Assembly: GCA_958295665.1 (NCBI GenBank)
Contig: OY282559.1
Coordinates: forward strand, 258,050,245-258,114,244
Length of the DNA: 64,000 nt
From: Tipula vernalis
Taxonomy: Eukaryota > Arthropoda > Insecta > Diptera > Tipulidae
Reading direction: 5' to 3'
In this document: piece by piece, positions 52,937 through 61,967 of the stretch
Layout of the letters: each line of letters opens with the position of its first letter
Numbering within the stretch: the stretch's first letter is position 1
The notes under the pieces: generated by a model
What the model was told of the DNA's origin: nothing
What the model saw: only the letters and a program-made list of their open reading frames with translations
Databases searched by the model: none
Made by a program: the position numbers and the translations under genes

Positions 52937-52966
52937 GATATAGATTAGAATATTTTCCGTATAACA
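52937..52966 (-). repeat. 5' LTR of G1, inner part beyond G2
   Basis: GATATAGATTAGAATATTTT and then TATAACA complete the LTR interrupted at 47997. The first five bases are the G2 target duplication GATAT. Confidence 0.8.
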
Positions 52967-53198
52967 GAAATAAAATTAAATTCGTGCGAATGTAAGCTAC
53001 TCTTTGGTGAACAGCACAAATTTTGAATAAATCATTTGACGAAGGAGGTGTGTGAAGTTTCTAACAATTATCAAAATAAAAGCATTTATTAGAAAGTACA
53101 CTGTTAATATATGCCCAATAAGAATTTTGAATGAAATCTACTTAAGTAAAAAAGGATTTAGAATTTTTTAACAGGGATAAAAAATGTTCACGATTATC
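52967..53198. other. Spacer between G1 and the MITE pair
   Basis: AT-rich sequence with no recognisable feature. Confidence 0.5.
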
Positions 53199-53747
53199 AT
53201 GGCTGGTCTCCACTTTCGTATTTTTCCCTTGACAAAAAAAAAATCTATTCCATTTTTTTCCTCGTGACAATTTTTAGTACATTTTCCAAAATACATACAC
53301 AAAAATGGATTTGAGCATGCGCATTGAAATTTTGTCAAGAGAGGAAAAGATCAGAATATTCAAAATTTTTGTCATGACGTTGTGCCATTTGAGCATAAAT
53401 TGTATTTTATGCTCAATTTCATGTCATTTCATGTTGAATATTTTGACAAATAAAATGAAATTTTCATTCTTTTTTCACAAAATTTTGCCCTTTTAATGAA
53501 TTTTAGGTCAAAATATAATAAAATTTGTGTTATTAAAATAAGACATAAATAATAAATCGTGGAATACAAAAGTAATATGCGAAAAAATTGTATTATTCGA
53601 AAAACGAACCAAATTCAAATTTTTTTCTTATTCTCAAAGAGAGAAATTAGTTATATTCTTTATGTTAGTAGTTGTACAAAAAATGTCACGAGCCGTTTGT
53701 CATTTATTTTTTGTCAAGAGAAAAATATACAAGTGGAGACCAGCCAT
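53199..53747. mobile_element. MITE copy 1 of a head-to-tail pair, 549 bp
   Basis: It starts ATGGCTGGTCTCCACTTTCG and ends with the inverted form (GTGGAGACCAGCCAT), inverted repeats of about 38 bp that also include TATTTTTCCCTTGACAAA and TTTGTCAAGAGAAAAATA. An internal hairpin TTGAGCATAAA-TTGTA-TTTTATGCTCAA lies at 53389-53416. It has no coding capacity. Copy 2 follows after a single C. Confidence 0.82.
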
Positions 53748-53748
53748 C

Positions 53749-54296
53749 ATGGCTGGTCTCCACTCTCGTATTTTTCTCTTGACAAAAAAAAAATCTAGTC
53801 CATTTTTTTCCTCTTGACAATTTTTAGTACATTTTCCAAAATACATACACAAAAATTGATTTGAGCATGCGCATTGAAATTTTGTCAAGAGAGGAAAAGA
53901 TCAGAATATTCAATATTTTTGTCATGACGTTGTGCCATTTGAGCATAAATTGTATTTTATGCTCAATTTCATGTCATTTTATGTTGAATATTTTGACAAA
54001 TAAAATGAAATTTTGATGTTTTTTGGCAAAAATTTTAGCTTTTTAATAAATTTTAGGTGAAAATGTAATAAAATTTGTGTTATTATAATAAAACATAAAT
54101 AATAAATTGTGGAATACAAAAGCAATTTGCCAAAAATTGTATTATTCGAAAAACGAACGAAATTCAAATTTTTTTCTTATTCTCAAAGAGAGAAATTAGT
54201 TATATTCTTTATGTTAGTAGTTGTACAAAAAATGTCACGAGCCGTTTGTCATTTATTTTTTGTCAAGAGAAAAATATACAAGTGGAGACCAGCCAT
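53749..54296. mobile_element. MITE copy 2 of a head-to-tail pair, 548 bp
   Basis: It has the same structure and hairpin as copy 1, over 90% alike by eye. Differences cluster at 54010-54060 (for example TTTTTGGCAAAAATT versus TTTTTTCACAAAATT). The pair shares one C at 53748. Confidence 0.82.
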
Positions 54297-54310
54297 CAGG
54301 CAACATTTTT

Positions 54311-55016
54311 CAGGGTCCCTATTTCTGAATATGAATACGAACAAAAAATCTACGAATTCGTATTATTGGTATTTTTGAAAACGAATACGTTTATTTCTTG
54401 TACAAATTCGAGCAGTTTTTGTTCGTTCATGAACGGATTTAGGTTCGATGACATAATAGTTAACGACACCAAAAATAAACAAGCAAAAAATGCAAGATGT
54501 ACACAAGAAATTTATATTTTTAATTTTTAAAAGAAATACAAATTTTTAAAAACTAAAAGCCAAATTTTTGTAATTGAAAATATTTTTTATTTAGCAAAAT
54601 ATAACATATTTTATGTATACACCAATTTGTTGGCTAATTACCGGGTCCCTTAATGCCGCAATCACAATAAACTAAATAAATAAAACTAAAATTTTACGAA
54701 ATATGTAGCTAAGGATTTTTCTAAATTATTTTATTTTGATATAAAATTTTATTTATCCAATATGGCGCGGATTCGTTTTTATTCACGTAGCCAATTAAAA
54801 ATTAAATTGATGCCAAAAATTTGACATATTTACGTTTATTTTCAGTTTTACACTGTCATTTTAAGGATGTTTCACGTAAAACAAAATTTCCCTTTGTCTA
54901 CACTACAAAAATTAAAATAGGTCATAGGTTCGAATTCAAAAATACCAATTAATTTTCGTATCGAATAGCATTTTCGTTTCGTATACAAATTCGTATCGTA
55001 TTCAGAAATAGGGCTG
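54311..55016. mobile_element. TIR element without coding capacity, 706 bp
   Basis: The left end CAGGGTCCCTATTTCTGAAT and the inverted right end CAGCCCTATTTCTGAATACG match apart from a 3-base insertion and a few changes. Both ends are followed by ATACGAA-type words. A CAG start suggests hAT or CACTA-like classes. I could not find a clear target duplication. The centre is AT-rich with no frame. Confidence 0.6.
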
Positions 55017-55930
55017 GACTTAAGTATTAGTATATCAATTATTCTTAAGTGAAGAATCCGTGTTGAGGAAAAAGGTATCAAATCTGACTGTATTGAGCGT
55101 CATCGTGATTCCGGATCTCTTCCGTATCACCCAACTCAATATAGATTCCCATGAAGTTTATGAACCCAGTCCGAAGCTGTAGATTTTTCTGAGAAATAAC
55201 TTTAAATGTGTTTTAGGGGAATGGTTACACCTTCACGTGATGCCTCTAATGGCAATGTATTGTCCTTGAATGGTAGGAAAACAGTGTATTTTGACAGGGT
55301 ATGTATCGATACGAAATACCTTTACCTGAATTTCACCCGGTGTTCGTTCTTGCGTTGAAGAAAATCTTCGATTTCCCACAAACATGTAAGTGTGGTATAA
55401 TGTATAGTGGTATAATGTTCGTTAATGTTTGTCAAAGACGACTGATGAGGACATGAATGATGGTTGATATTTCGTTCTAATTTTCTGAACAGAATATGCG
55501 AACCATTGAAGCTTTTAATGCGTCTCCTTGTGTGGAGCATGCCAAGTACTATCGGTGATCCGGTTTGGGTGATGGTACTGCGGATCGGTGAGAGCTAAAT
55601 GATGCTCTAGGTGTAACCACTGATGTATGTCAATCGACTGTGATGGCAGAGCACCAGTAATTTTATCGACGACTATGCGATAATCGCCGTTTGTGGTATA
55701 CCATGTTCGATCGATGCGTGAGTGCTGTGGTAAACTATGTTCGATCAATCCGTGTGTGTAGTACGAATTCGACGACTGAACGATATGTCATCGTGCTGTT
55801 GGAACATATTCCATCGATTAAAACAGAAGCAGGGTTTTGGTGGATGTGGCGATGAACGAACGAGTTGTGTATTTCATTTTTACAATGCGAACTAGAGCAC
55901 GACGACGACGCGTTGAGCATTGAAATCATT
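55017..55930. other. Unrecognised sequence
   Basis: Several open stretches of 60-80 codons occur on the minus strand, but none has a motif I know. The words ATGTTCGATCGATGCGTG and ATGTTCGATCAATCCGTG (55703, 55738) form an imperfect tandem pair. Confidence 0.5.
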
Positions 55931-56089
55931 CACCCCTTCCACACGAGTCGCACTTACGCTGTTGCATTTCTTCGTCTGTTACCTCTTTGCACTGTTTTTG
56001 CCTATAAACAAAATTTAGTTTATAGGCAAAAACAGTGCAAAGAGACGAAGAAATGCAACAGTGTAAGCGCGACTCGTGTGGAATGGGTG
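55931..56089. repeat. Long inverted repeat able to form a hairpin
   Basis: The left arm starts CACCCCTTCCACACGAGTCG (55931) and runs to about 56010. The right arm runs from about 56018 to 56089 as its complement (CGACTCGTGTGGAATGGGTG at the end). Only a few mismatches and one 7-nt bulge (GTTACCT near 55978-55984) separate the arms, and the loop is about 8-9 nt (AAAATTTAG). If transcribed, this would be a stem of roughly 70 bp. Confidence 0.85.
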
Positions 56090-56489
56090 ATTATCAAGTT
56101 TGTCAGAGGTGTCGATGTTCTCTCGATATGTTGGATATTGAGTTGTATTTAGGGATAACTCAAATTAACTATGTGTTTCGATATCCAGTTTATAGGCGAT
56201 AATATTCACGAGGCCATATTTTGCAAGAAAACGAAACTAGATGTTGCGCTGACTTAGTAAAGGGTACAAAAAAAAATTTAAAAAATGATGAACATGGGAA
56301 AAAATTTAAAAAGAACGTTTTGGCGGAGAAATTTTGAAAAAGAAGAAATGAAAAATGGTGCTATTTTGGTGGTTGACAAATGTCATTCGCGTTCCACAAC
56401 ATATTCCACTATATCGCATACACTGCGAATAAACTATTCACGTCAAAAACATTCAGTTATTTTGATTAAAGGAAAGCTACGATGGAAAA
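56090..56489. other. Unrecognised sequence upstream of the G5 relic
   Basis: It is probably the leader and gag start of G5, but nothing is certain. A third copy of GTTTATAGGC (56188) echoes the hairpin sequence. Confidence 0.4.
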
Positions 56490-56935
56490 ATGAATAAAAC
56501 TGAATTGTACGAATTGTTGGTAAACGACCAATGTTTTGAGATTTTTGAGTATTATAAATTTCAACACCATCATCAACGAGAGGGTGAAACTGTTAAAGAA
56601 TATAAAGCGGAGTTACGGAAAATGGCGATTAATTGTAATTTGGGAAATTTTCAGGAGACAGCGCTTAGAAATCACGTAGCCTTCGGGATGAACGTGCAAG
56701 AAAAAGATTATTGGGAAAGGTGGAAGAAATAGCTGCGACGATGGAAGCAGCGACAAAGAAGGCACAAGAATTTAAATCTTTAAATTGTTTTAGGCGTGGG
56801 GAACCTCACTATGCAAACAGTTGTCAGCATGTTCGAAGCTTTTGTTCGTTTTGTAACAAAATAGACCATATTCAAAACGTATGTAATAAATTAAAAAATA
56901 ATGCCAATATTGCCTCGAACAAGCTGATAAAATTG
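56490..56935 (+). pseudogene. G5 gag relic with zinc knuckles
   Basis: The frame contains YYKFQHHHQREGETVKEYKA, then MAINCNLGNFQETALRNHVA and FGMNVQ (Gypsy capsid C-terminal part). After a shift CFRRGEPHYANSCQHVRSFC and SFCNKIDHIQNVCNK (56789-56887) follow, Cys/His knuckles with one irregular first knuckle. Only a partial gag survives. Confidence 0.75.
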
Positions 56936-56959
56936 GATGTTATATTGCTATTGACATCA

Positions 56960-57965
56960 TATTGTGGATTGTACCGGTTCAAATGAAACTGGACCCAAGT
57001 TCGCCTGCCTCAATTTTGTCAAGTACCGAATTTTATGAACAATTTTCAAATTGTAAATTAAAACAAAATAATTTGAAGTTAAATTCATACAATAATCATA
57101 AGTTAAATATTCTTGGATTTGTAAAAATGATGACTGAATTCGAAAATAGTTCAAAATTGTTAGATTTATATGTGGTTGAAGGTTTAAAACTAACTGGGGT
57201 TGACGTGAAACAGTCAATCATGATGTTTCGTTTAAAAAATTTGCGAATATTTGAAGTGAGGTAAATTCAATTTCGGATAACACTCAACGAGACTTAAATA
57301 AATGAATGGAAGCATATCATGGTTTGTTCGATGATAGTTCATTTGGTGAAATTAAAGGTGACCCAGTACTCCTACCAATTAAAACAAATGTGATATCATT
57401 TTTCATCAAAGCTCGCCAAATCACGTTTTCGATAAGAGAGGTGGTGGAACAGGAAATTAAACGGTTACAAGATAAAGGAGTTTTGATTTAAATAGAATGA
57501 ATTATTTGAGAATTTAGCGGCCCGAGATAAATTTTTAAAGCTAGATCTTCGTAATGGATATTTATAATATGGAAAATTACTAACTTGGAGAACGCACAAG
57601 GGATTGTACAAGTGTACTTGTATGTTATTCGAGGAAAATTGGGAACCAGCAAAGCGGTAAATAAAAATTGAGTCCATTCTACAATGTATTGAAGTAACTT
57701 GCGTTTTTATAGACGACATTCGAGTAACAGCTCCAAATAACGAAATTCGTCTACAGAGGTTAGAAGAAATTTTCAAACGACCCTCTGAATACGGGTTAAA
57801 AATAAATCTGAGTAAGACAGAATTTTTAATGCGCGAAATTGAATATTGTGGATTCAAATAAAACAAATTAGGAATTTTCAAGGCGGATTCTAAAATTGAA
57901 CCAATACAAAAGGCACCACGTCCAACAAATAAATCGGAGTTACAGTCATTCTTAGAACTTATAAA
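56960..57965 (+). pseudogene. G5 protease and reverse transcriptase relic
   Basis: Protease-like text, SPASILSSTEFYEQFSNCKL and LYVVEGLKL (56998-57200), lacks a recognisable DSG/DTG site. The reverse transcriptase part includes FSIREVVEQEIKRLQDKGVL (57427-57486), KFLKLDLRNGYL, RTHKGLYKCTCMLF, VFIDDIRVTAPNNEIRLQRL (FIDD box at about 57703) and INLSKTEFLM. Stops and frame changes are frequent. It ends at the microduplication at 57957. Confidence 0.72.
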
Positions 57966-58026
57966 TTATTAATAATTATTATTATTATTCAGATTTATAG
58001 GGCTTATTTAGGACTTATAAATTATT
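57957..58026. repeat. 14-bp direct repeat around a 42-bp filler
   Basis: ACTTATAAATTATT occurs at 57957-57970 and 58013-58026. The 42 bp between read AATAATTATTATTATTATTC then AGATTTATAGGGCTTATTTAGG. On one side is the end of the reverse transcriptase, and on the other the text that normally follows RNase H, so the repeat marks a deletion joint or an insertion. Confidence 0.75.
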
Positions 58027-58760
58027 ATTAGATGAGTTTTCACGGCTTCCAATGGATTCCAAAGAAGAAGTTAGCGTAGAGGAATTGGATATTTTTGAAA
58101 TAAACCAGATTCAGACGTTACCAATAACTATGCAAGAATCTGTACAAGAGACAGCTTGCGAATCAAAATAAAAGAAATTACTGGAAACTTTAACAACTGG
58201 TGTAAATATCTCAGCGGAGGATCCATTCAATGTTTCATTGGAAGAGTTTTCGTATCAAACAAAAACTAAAGTGCTAAATGATTTACATAAAGCTCATTAA
58301 GGAGTGACAAGAATGAAGATTGGTCGAAGTTTCTCTTGAAAATTTGGTAAAATAGTGTACATCGTGTTGCCAAGATAAAAATAATCCGGTATCAGTTTCC
58401 AAGACACGTCATTGGGAATATCCAGCACAAGCTTTTGAACGGTTGCACATAGATTTCGCAGGACCATTATACGGGGTGTATTTCTTTTTATGTAAAGATG
58501 CATATTAAAAATGGCCTAAAATATGTACTTATATTAAAAGAAATAAATACGGAAAACACCATTGAAATTCTTCAAAATATTTTCGCTACTTCTGGTTTAT
58601 CGAAGGTACTTTGTAGTTATAATGGTTCTCAATTTTTAAATCCTCAATTTAAACATTTCACGGAGGCAAATGGAATTATTGGAATGGAATGGAAATTACA
58701 TTTTCAAATAAAATTAGATAATGGCAAAAATTAGAAGACATTCGAATCAATTTTGAGTTT
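58027..58760 (+). pseudogene. G5 linker and integrase relic
   Basis: FSRLPMDSKEEVSVEELDIF (58037-58096) corresponds to the linker after RNase H. KVLNDLHKAH is the first His part of the integrase zinc finger. WEYPAQAFERLHIDFAGPLY (58411-58470) begins the integrase core with its first Asp. VLILKEINTENTIEILQNIF and NGSQFLNPQFKHF (58528-58665) follow, where the second catalytic Asp is replaced (CSYNGSQF). Broken by several stops. Confidence 0.75.
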
Positions 58761-59362
58761 GTGGATGACAACAAATCTGACAAATAAAATTTATTGTAGA
58801 TAACTCCTACTAGTGTGGGCCCCAAATTTTCGTTTTTTTAGATTTACAACCCGGTCATCTCATGATATGTTGGAAATAGGTAAATGGAGTTCAATTGTGG
58901 GTTGAGAAGGTCTAATTTTGAATTTGCTGAAAACCATTCTTTAACAAAGTTAGAGTTTTAAAAAATTGTAGAATCCGCCATTGACCCATATGCTACTACG
59001 TCAACATTTATAAAACGTTAATCAGCTTCTACTAGCGCCATTAGAACGACTGAGTACCTACATCTTTTTAAAATTAAATTATCCAGATGCTCTATGTTTT
59101 GGAGAAACATTGTTATATGCTCTCCATCAAGTATACCTAAACAATTCGAGCAGTTCCATTTATGTAAAAAGTTATTACTAATTTCTACATACATATTTAG
59201 ACTTTTGGATAGTTGAAGGGATTGTGACCTTCATCATACGATTTATAAAAATCGAAATTTAATGCTCGAAAGCTAGATCCTGTCGCTATAGGTACCTAAA
59301 CGTAAATTAATTTTTGTTAAATTAACTTTCCTGTTATTACCTTCGAGGTTTTTTTTATAATG
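58761..59362. other. Unrecognised sequence
   Basis: I see no gene, terminal repeat or RNA feature. It separates the G5 relic from a possible SINE/LINE end. Confidence 0.5.
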
Positions 59363-59606
59363 GAAACACCTATTTATTATTATTATTACTACTTATAGGG
59401 CCATATGGACATTGAAGCTACCTCGCACTGCGGCTTAAAAGTATTTTTGTGCGTGGTCCCTGCTTTATTAATCATCTAGTCAACATTACAACATTCAGGC
59501 TCTTAATGTGAAGCACATGATAATAATAATACTGGCCGGTACTCCGCGCCAGCAGGAGGATTTTTGCATGTCCTCCTAGCGTTTTGTCGCCGCCCTAAGG
59601 TACCTG
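59363..59606 (-). repeat. Possible SINE or LINE 3' end with an ATA-rich tail
   Basis: On the minus strand the segment is a GC-richer body (AGGACATGCAAAAATCCTCC, GGCGCGGAGTACCGGCCAGT) ending GGCCCTATAAGTAGTAATAA and an (ATA)n tail at 59363-59376. The filler at 57971-58012 ends with a similar CCCTATAAATCTGAATAATA. I do not recognise the family and saw no clear polymerase III boxes. Confidence 0.4.
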
Positions 59607-59889
59607 TTATATATGTTCAGTGGACCAAAGTGTTAGTTCAACCTTAAATTGTTAGTTCAACTTTTAGAAATATGAGTTTCGTCAGAAAGGGAAGAAGATA
59701 GGAGAGTCCTTCCGGTCATGTAATAATGAAGATATACACGTTCTTCCCTGGTTAACAATAAATAATGTACTTCGAATGAATTAATAAAATAAATTATAAC
59801 CATAATCATAAAATACAAAATAATACAAGTGTTTGATTCAGTGACTGTTCTTATTATTAAATAAATATACAAATACATAATAAATAAAG
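59607..59889 (+). repeat. Candidate 5' LTR of G4
   Basis: It starts TGTTATATATGTTCAG after GGTACC and has a TATA-like stretch and AATAAA words near its 3' end. The end is set by the primer site at 59890. The start is a guess, because the partner LTR is not in the window. Confidence 0.4.
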
Positions 59890-60049
59890 TGGCGACGAGG
59901 ATTAAAAGAAATTACAATTTGTCTACACGTGCAGAATTATTCTCATCGTACGAGATTTTTCATATAAAATTTTTTTTTAACATTTACGTTATACTAAAAA
60001 TATTGCAATGCTACCGACATTTAATGTTGTTATGTTAAATGTCGACATT

Positions 60050-60792
60050 TTGATGTTTTCGATAGAAAAAAAGTCACTTGGAGCAGATGGATCGATAGAC
60101 TTACGGATGCCTTTAAATTATTTAACAAAGAGGGGAATGACGAAATGCGAAAACATATATTACTGCACTATATGGGTCAAGATGCCTATAATATCATCTG
60201 CGACAAACTAGCTCCAATCAAACCAAATGAAAAATCATTCGAGGAAATAGTGAAAATGTTAAAAAACTACTAAGAACCGACCTCATTAGAAATAGTGGAC
60301 AGCTACAAATTCCATCTCCGCAAACAACGAGAAGGGGAATCGGTAGATGAATTTGCTACAGCCTTACAAAAAATTTCCATCAACTGTAATTTTGGTCAGT
60401 TTTTAGAAACAGCGTTAAGGAATCAATTTGTTTTTGGGCTCGCAAACAAAAACATTCAATCAAGGCTTTTAGAATCGGACAATTTGAAGCTGGATACTGC
60501 CATAAAAACAGCTCAAGCAATGGAATTATCAGCAATAAGAGGTGCTGCTTTACATACAACCACACAGCTCGCAGTAAATTTTGTTAAAGGTAAACAATAC
60601 AATAAAAATTCTAATTTTGATAAAGATAAGATTAAGTTAAGTAAAATAAATACAAATAAAGTTCTTAAATGTTATCGATGTGGCTGTGATTCACATTTGG
60701 CAAATAAATGCAAGCATGTTTACTCCATATGCAGATTCTGTAAAAAAAAGGACATTTGTCAAGTGTGTGCCTCAAAATCGCATCGAAAATAA
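60050..60792 (+). pseudogene. G4 gag with a nonsense codon and frame breaks
   Basis: Capsid text WIDRLTDAFKLFNKEGNDEM followed by RKHILLHYMGQDAYNIICDK runs from about 60091 to 60210, then stops at TAA 60271-60273. It continues SYKFHLRKQREGESVDEFAT, then INCNFGQFLETALRNQFVFG, and CYRCGCDSHLANKCKHVYSI with CRFC (60670-60745). A frameshift in the A-run at 60740-60748 splits the second knuckle, so the frame ends at 60792 while the following pol text is in another frame. Another frame break precedes the capsid text, near 60070. Confidence 0.78.
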
Positions 60793-61748
60793 CTAGTGAA
60801 ACTAATAAGAAGGATCAAGCAAATTTTTTAGAGGAAGAAGAACCACAGGGTGATTCAGAAAATAATGTTGATGAACTTTTTAATATTGATGGTAAAGAAA
60901 ACCAAACTAAATCAAAAAAAAATTACGTACAAAATAATTCAGTAGTTAGTTTTAATGATGATCCGAAAATTAAATCAAAATTTGTTATAACTTTAGATGT
61001 GGATGATAAAAAAATTAAATTTGAAATTATTAGTGGTTCCCCAGTTGCTTTAATTAATGAAAACTTAAAAAAAAAAAAGTATTTTGATCATAAAGAAGTT
61101 ACAAAGTCCGAGATAAATTTAATTAGTTATTGTAATTCAAAAATAAATGTTATCGGTTATATTGTTGTTAAAGTCAGGGTTGATGGGTATACAAAAAATT
61201 TAAAGTTATACGTGGTTCAATCCGATAAACACCCATTGTTAGGACGAGAATGGTTGCGCGAAATAAATTTTAATTGGAATAAAATTTTTAATAACCGTCT
61301 AAGCGTAAGTGAAGTTTCGTTTTGCGAATCAGAGAGTATTTTGCGCTCATCGAATTTAGATAATTCAATCGAGAATATCATGTTAAAATATCCTAATATT
61401 TCTGATAAGTCGATCGGTAAAATAAACGGTATTCAAGTTAGATTGACACTTAAACCTGACACAATTCCGAAATTTTGCAAAGCTCGTCCGGTTCCGTTTT
61501 CGATGAAAGGCCGAGTGGAAAGAGAATTGTCTGAGTTAGTAGACAATGGTGTTTTAGTAAAAGTGGATTACAGTCGTTGGGCGACACCGATAGTCCCAGT
61601 TCCTAAAGCAAATAATAAAATACGTATTTGCGGAGATTATAATATCACCGTGAACCCCAATTTAATTGTAGATGAACATCACATCCATTGCCGACTATTG
61701 AAGAGTTATTTTCATCAATGGCGGGAGGAGACAAATTTACAAAGATAG
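60756..61748 (+). pseudogene. G4 gag end, protease and start of reverse transcriptase
   Basis: The frame includes NFLEEEEPQGDSENNVDELF. The protease-like stretch FEIISGSPVALINENL sits where DSG is expected: it reads ISGSP, so the catalytic Asp is missing. VVQSDKHPLLGREWLREINF follows, then the reverse transcriptase start VPFSMKGRVERELSELVDNG and VPVPKANNKIRICGDYNITV. It shifts frame near 61685, where the next block (LFSSMAGGDKFTKIDLTKAY) is in the frame of the next entry. Confidence 0.75.
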
Positions 61749-61945
61749 ATTTAACTAAGGCATATTTGCAACTTGAAATAGTACCCGAAGACCGTGAAGT
61801 CTTAACATTAAATACGCATAAAGGCCTCTATACTCCTACATGGTTAATGTATGGAATTGCGTCTGCACCTGCGATATGGCAACGCCATATCGAACAGATA
61901 TTACAAGATATTCCAGGTGTGACAGTTTTTTTTGGATGTCATTAA
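61688..61945 (+). pseudogene. G4 reverse transcriptase palm, altered catalytic box
   Basis: The frame reads ELFSSMAGGDKFTKIDLTKA and MYGIASAPAIWQRHIEQILQ with DIPGVTVF, then stops. In the neighbouring frame the next codons read FFLDVI, where family members have the two-Asp box (LDDI). So the second catalytic Asp is replaced by Val (GTC) as well as the frame being broken. Confidence 0.75.
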
Positions 61946-61967
61946 GATTACGGGACCAAACGATGAT

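Larger units (their letters stand above)
33157..52966 (-). mobile_element. Ty3/Gypsy element G1, minus strand, host to four later insertions
   Basis: LTRs: 33157-33336 on the left, and 47889-47997 plus 52942-52966 on the right, the latter split by G2. Both begin TGTTATGG and end TATAACA. In element order from the right: a leader with primer-site candidate TGGTGTCAGATGTG (tRNA-Leu-like, by analogy) next to the LTR at 47888, gag at 47703-47341, more gag at about 36840-36489, gag end and protease at 36259-35339, reverse transcriptase 35163-34576, integrase 34549-33458. RNase H is missing. Inserts: piggyBac, a MITE, and G2. Confidence 0.8.
56490..58760 (+). mobile_element. Decayed Ty3/Gypsy relic G5, plus strand
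   Basis: Pieces of gag, zinc knuckle, protease, reverse transcriptase and integrase follow in order, with many breaks and no RNase H. No LTR was found. The wording is closely related to G4 downstream (ETALRNxVxFG in gag, RTHKGLY in reverse transcriptase). Confidence 0.8.

Noticed and set aside
53199..54296. The duplicated 549-bp blocks as a pair of LTRs
   Set aside because: Each block has its own terminal inverted repeats and the two are adjacent with no body between.
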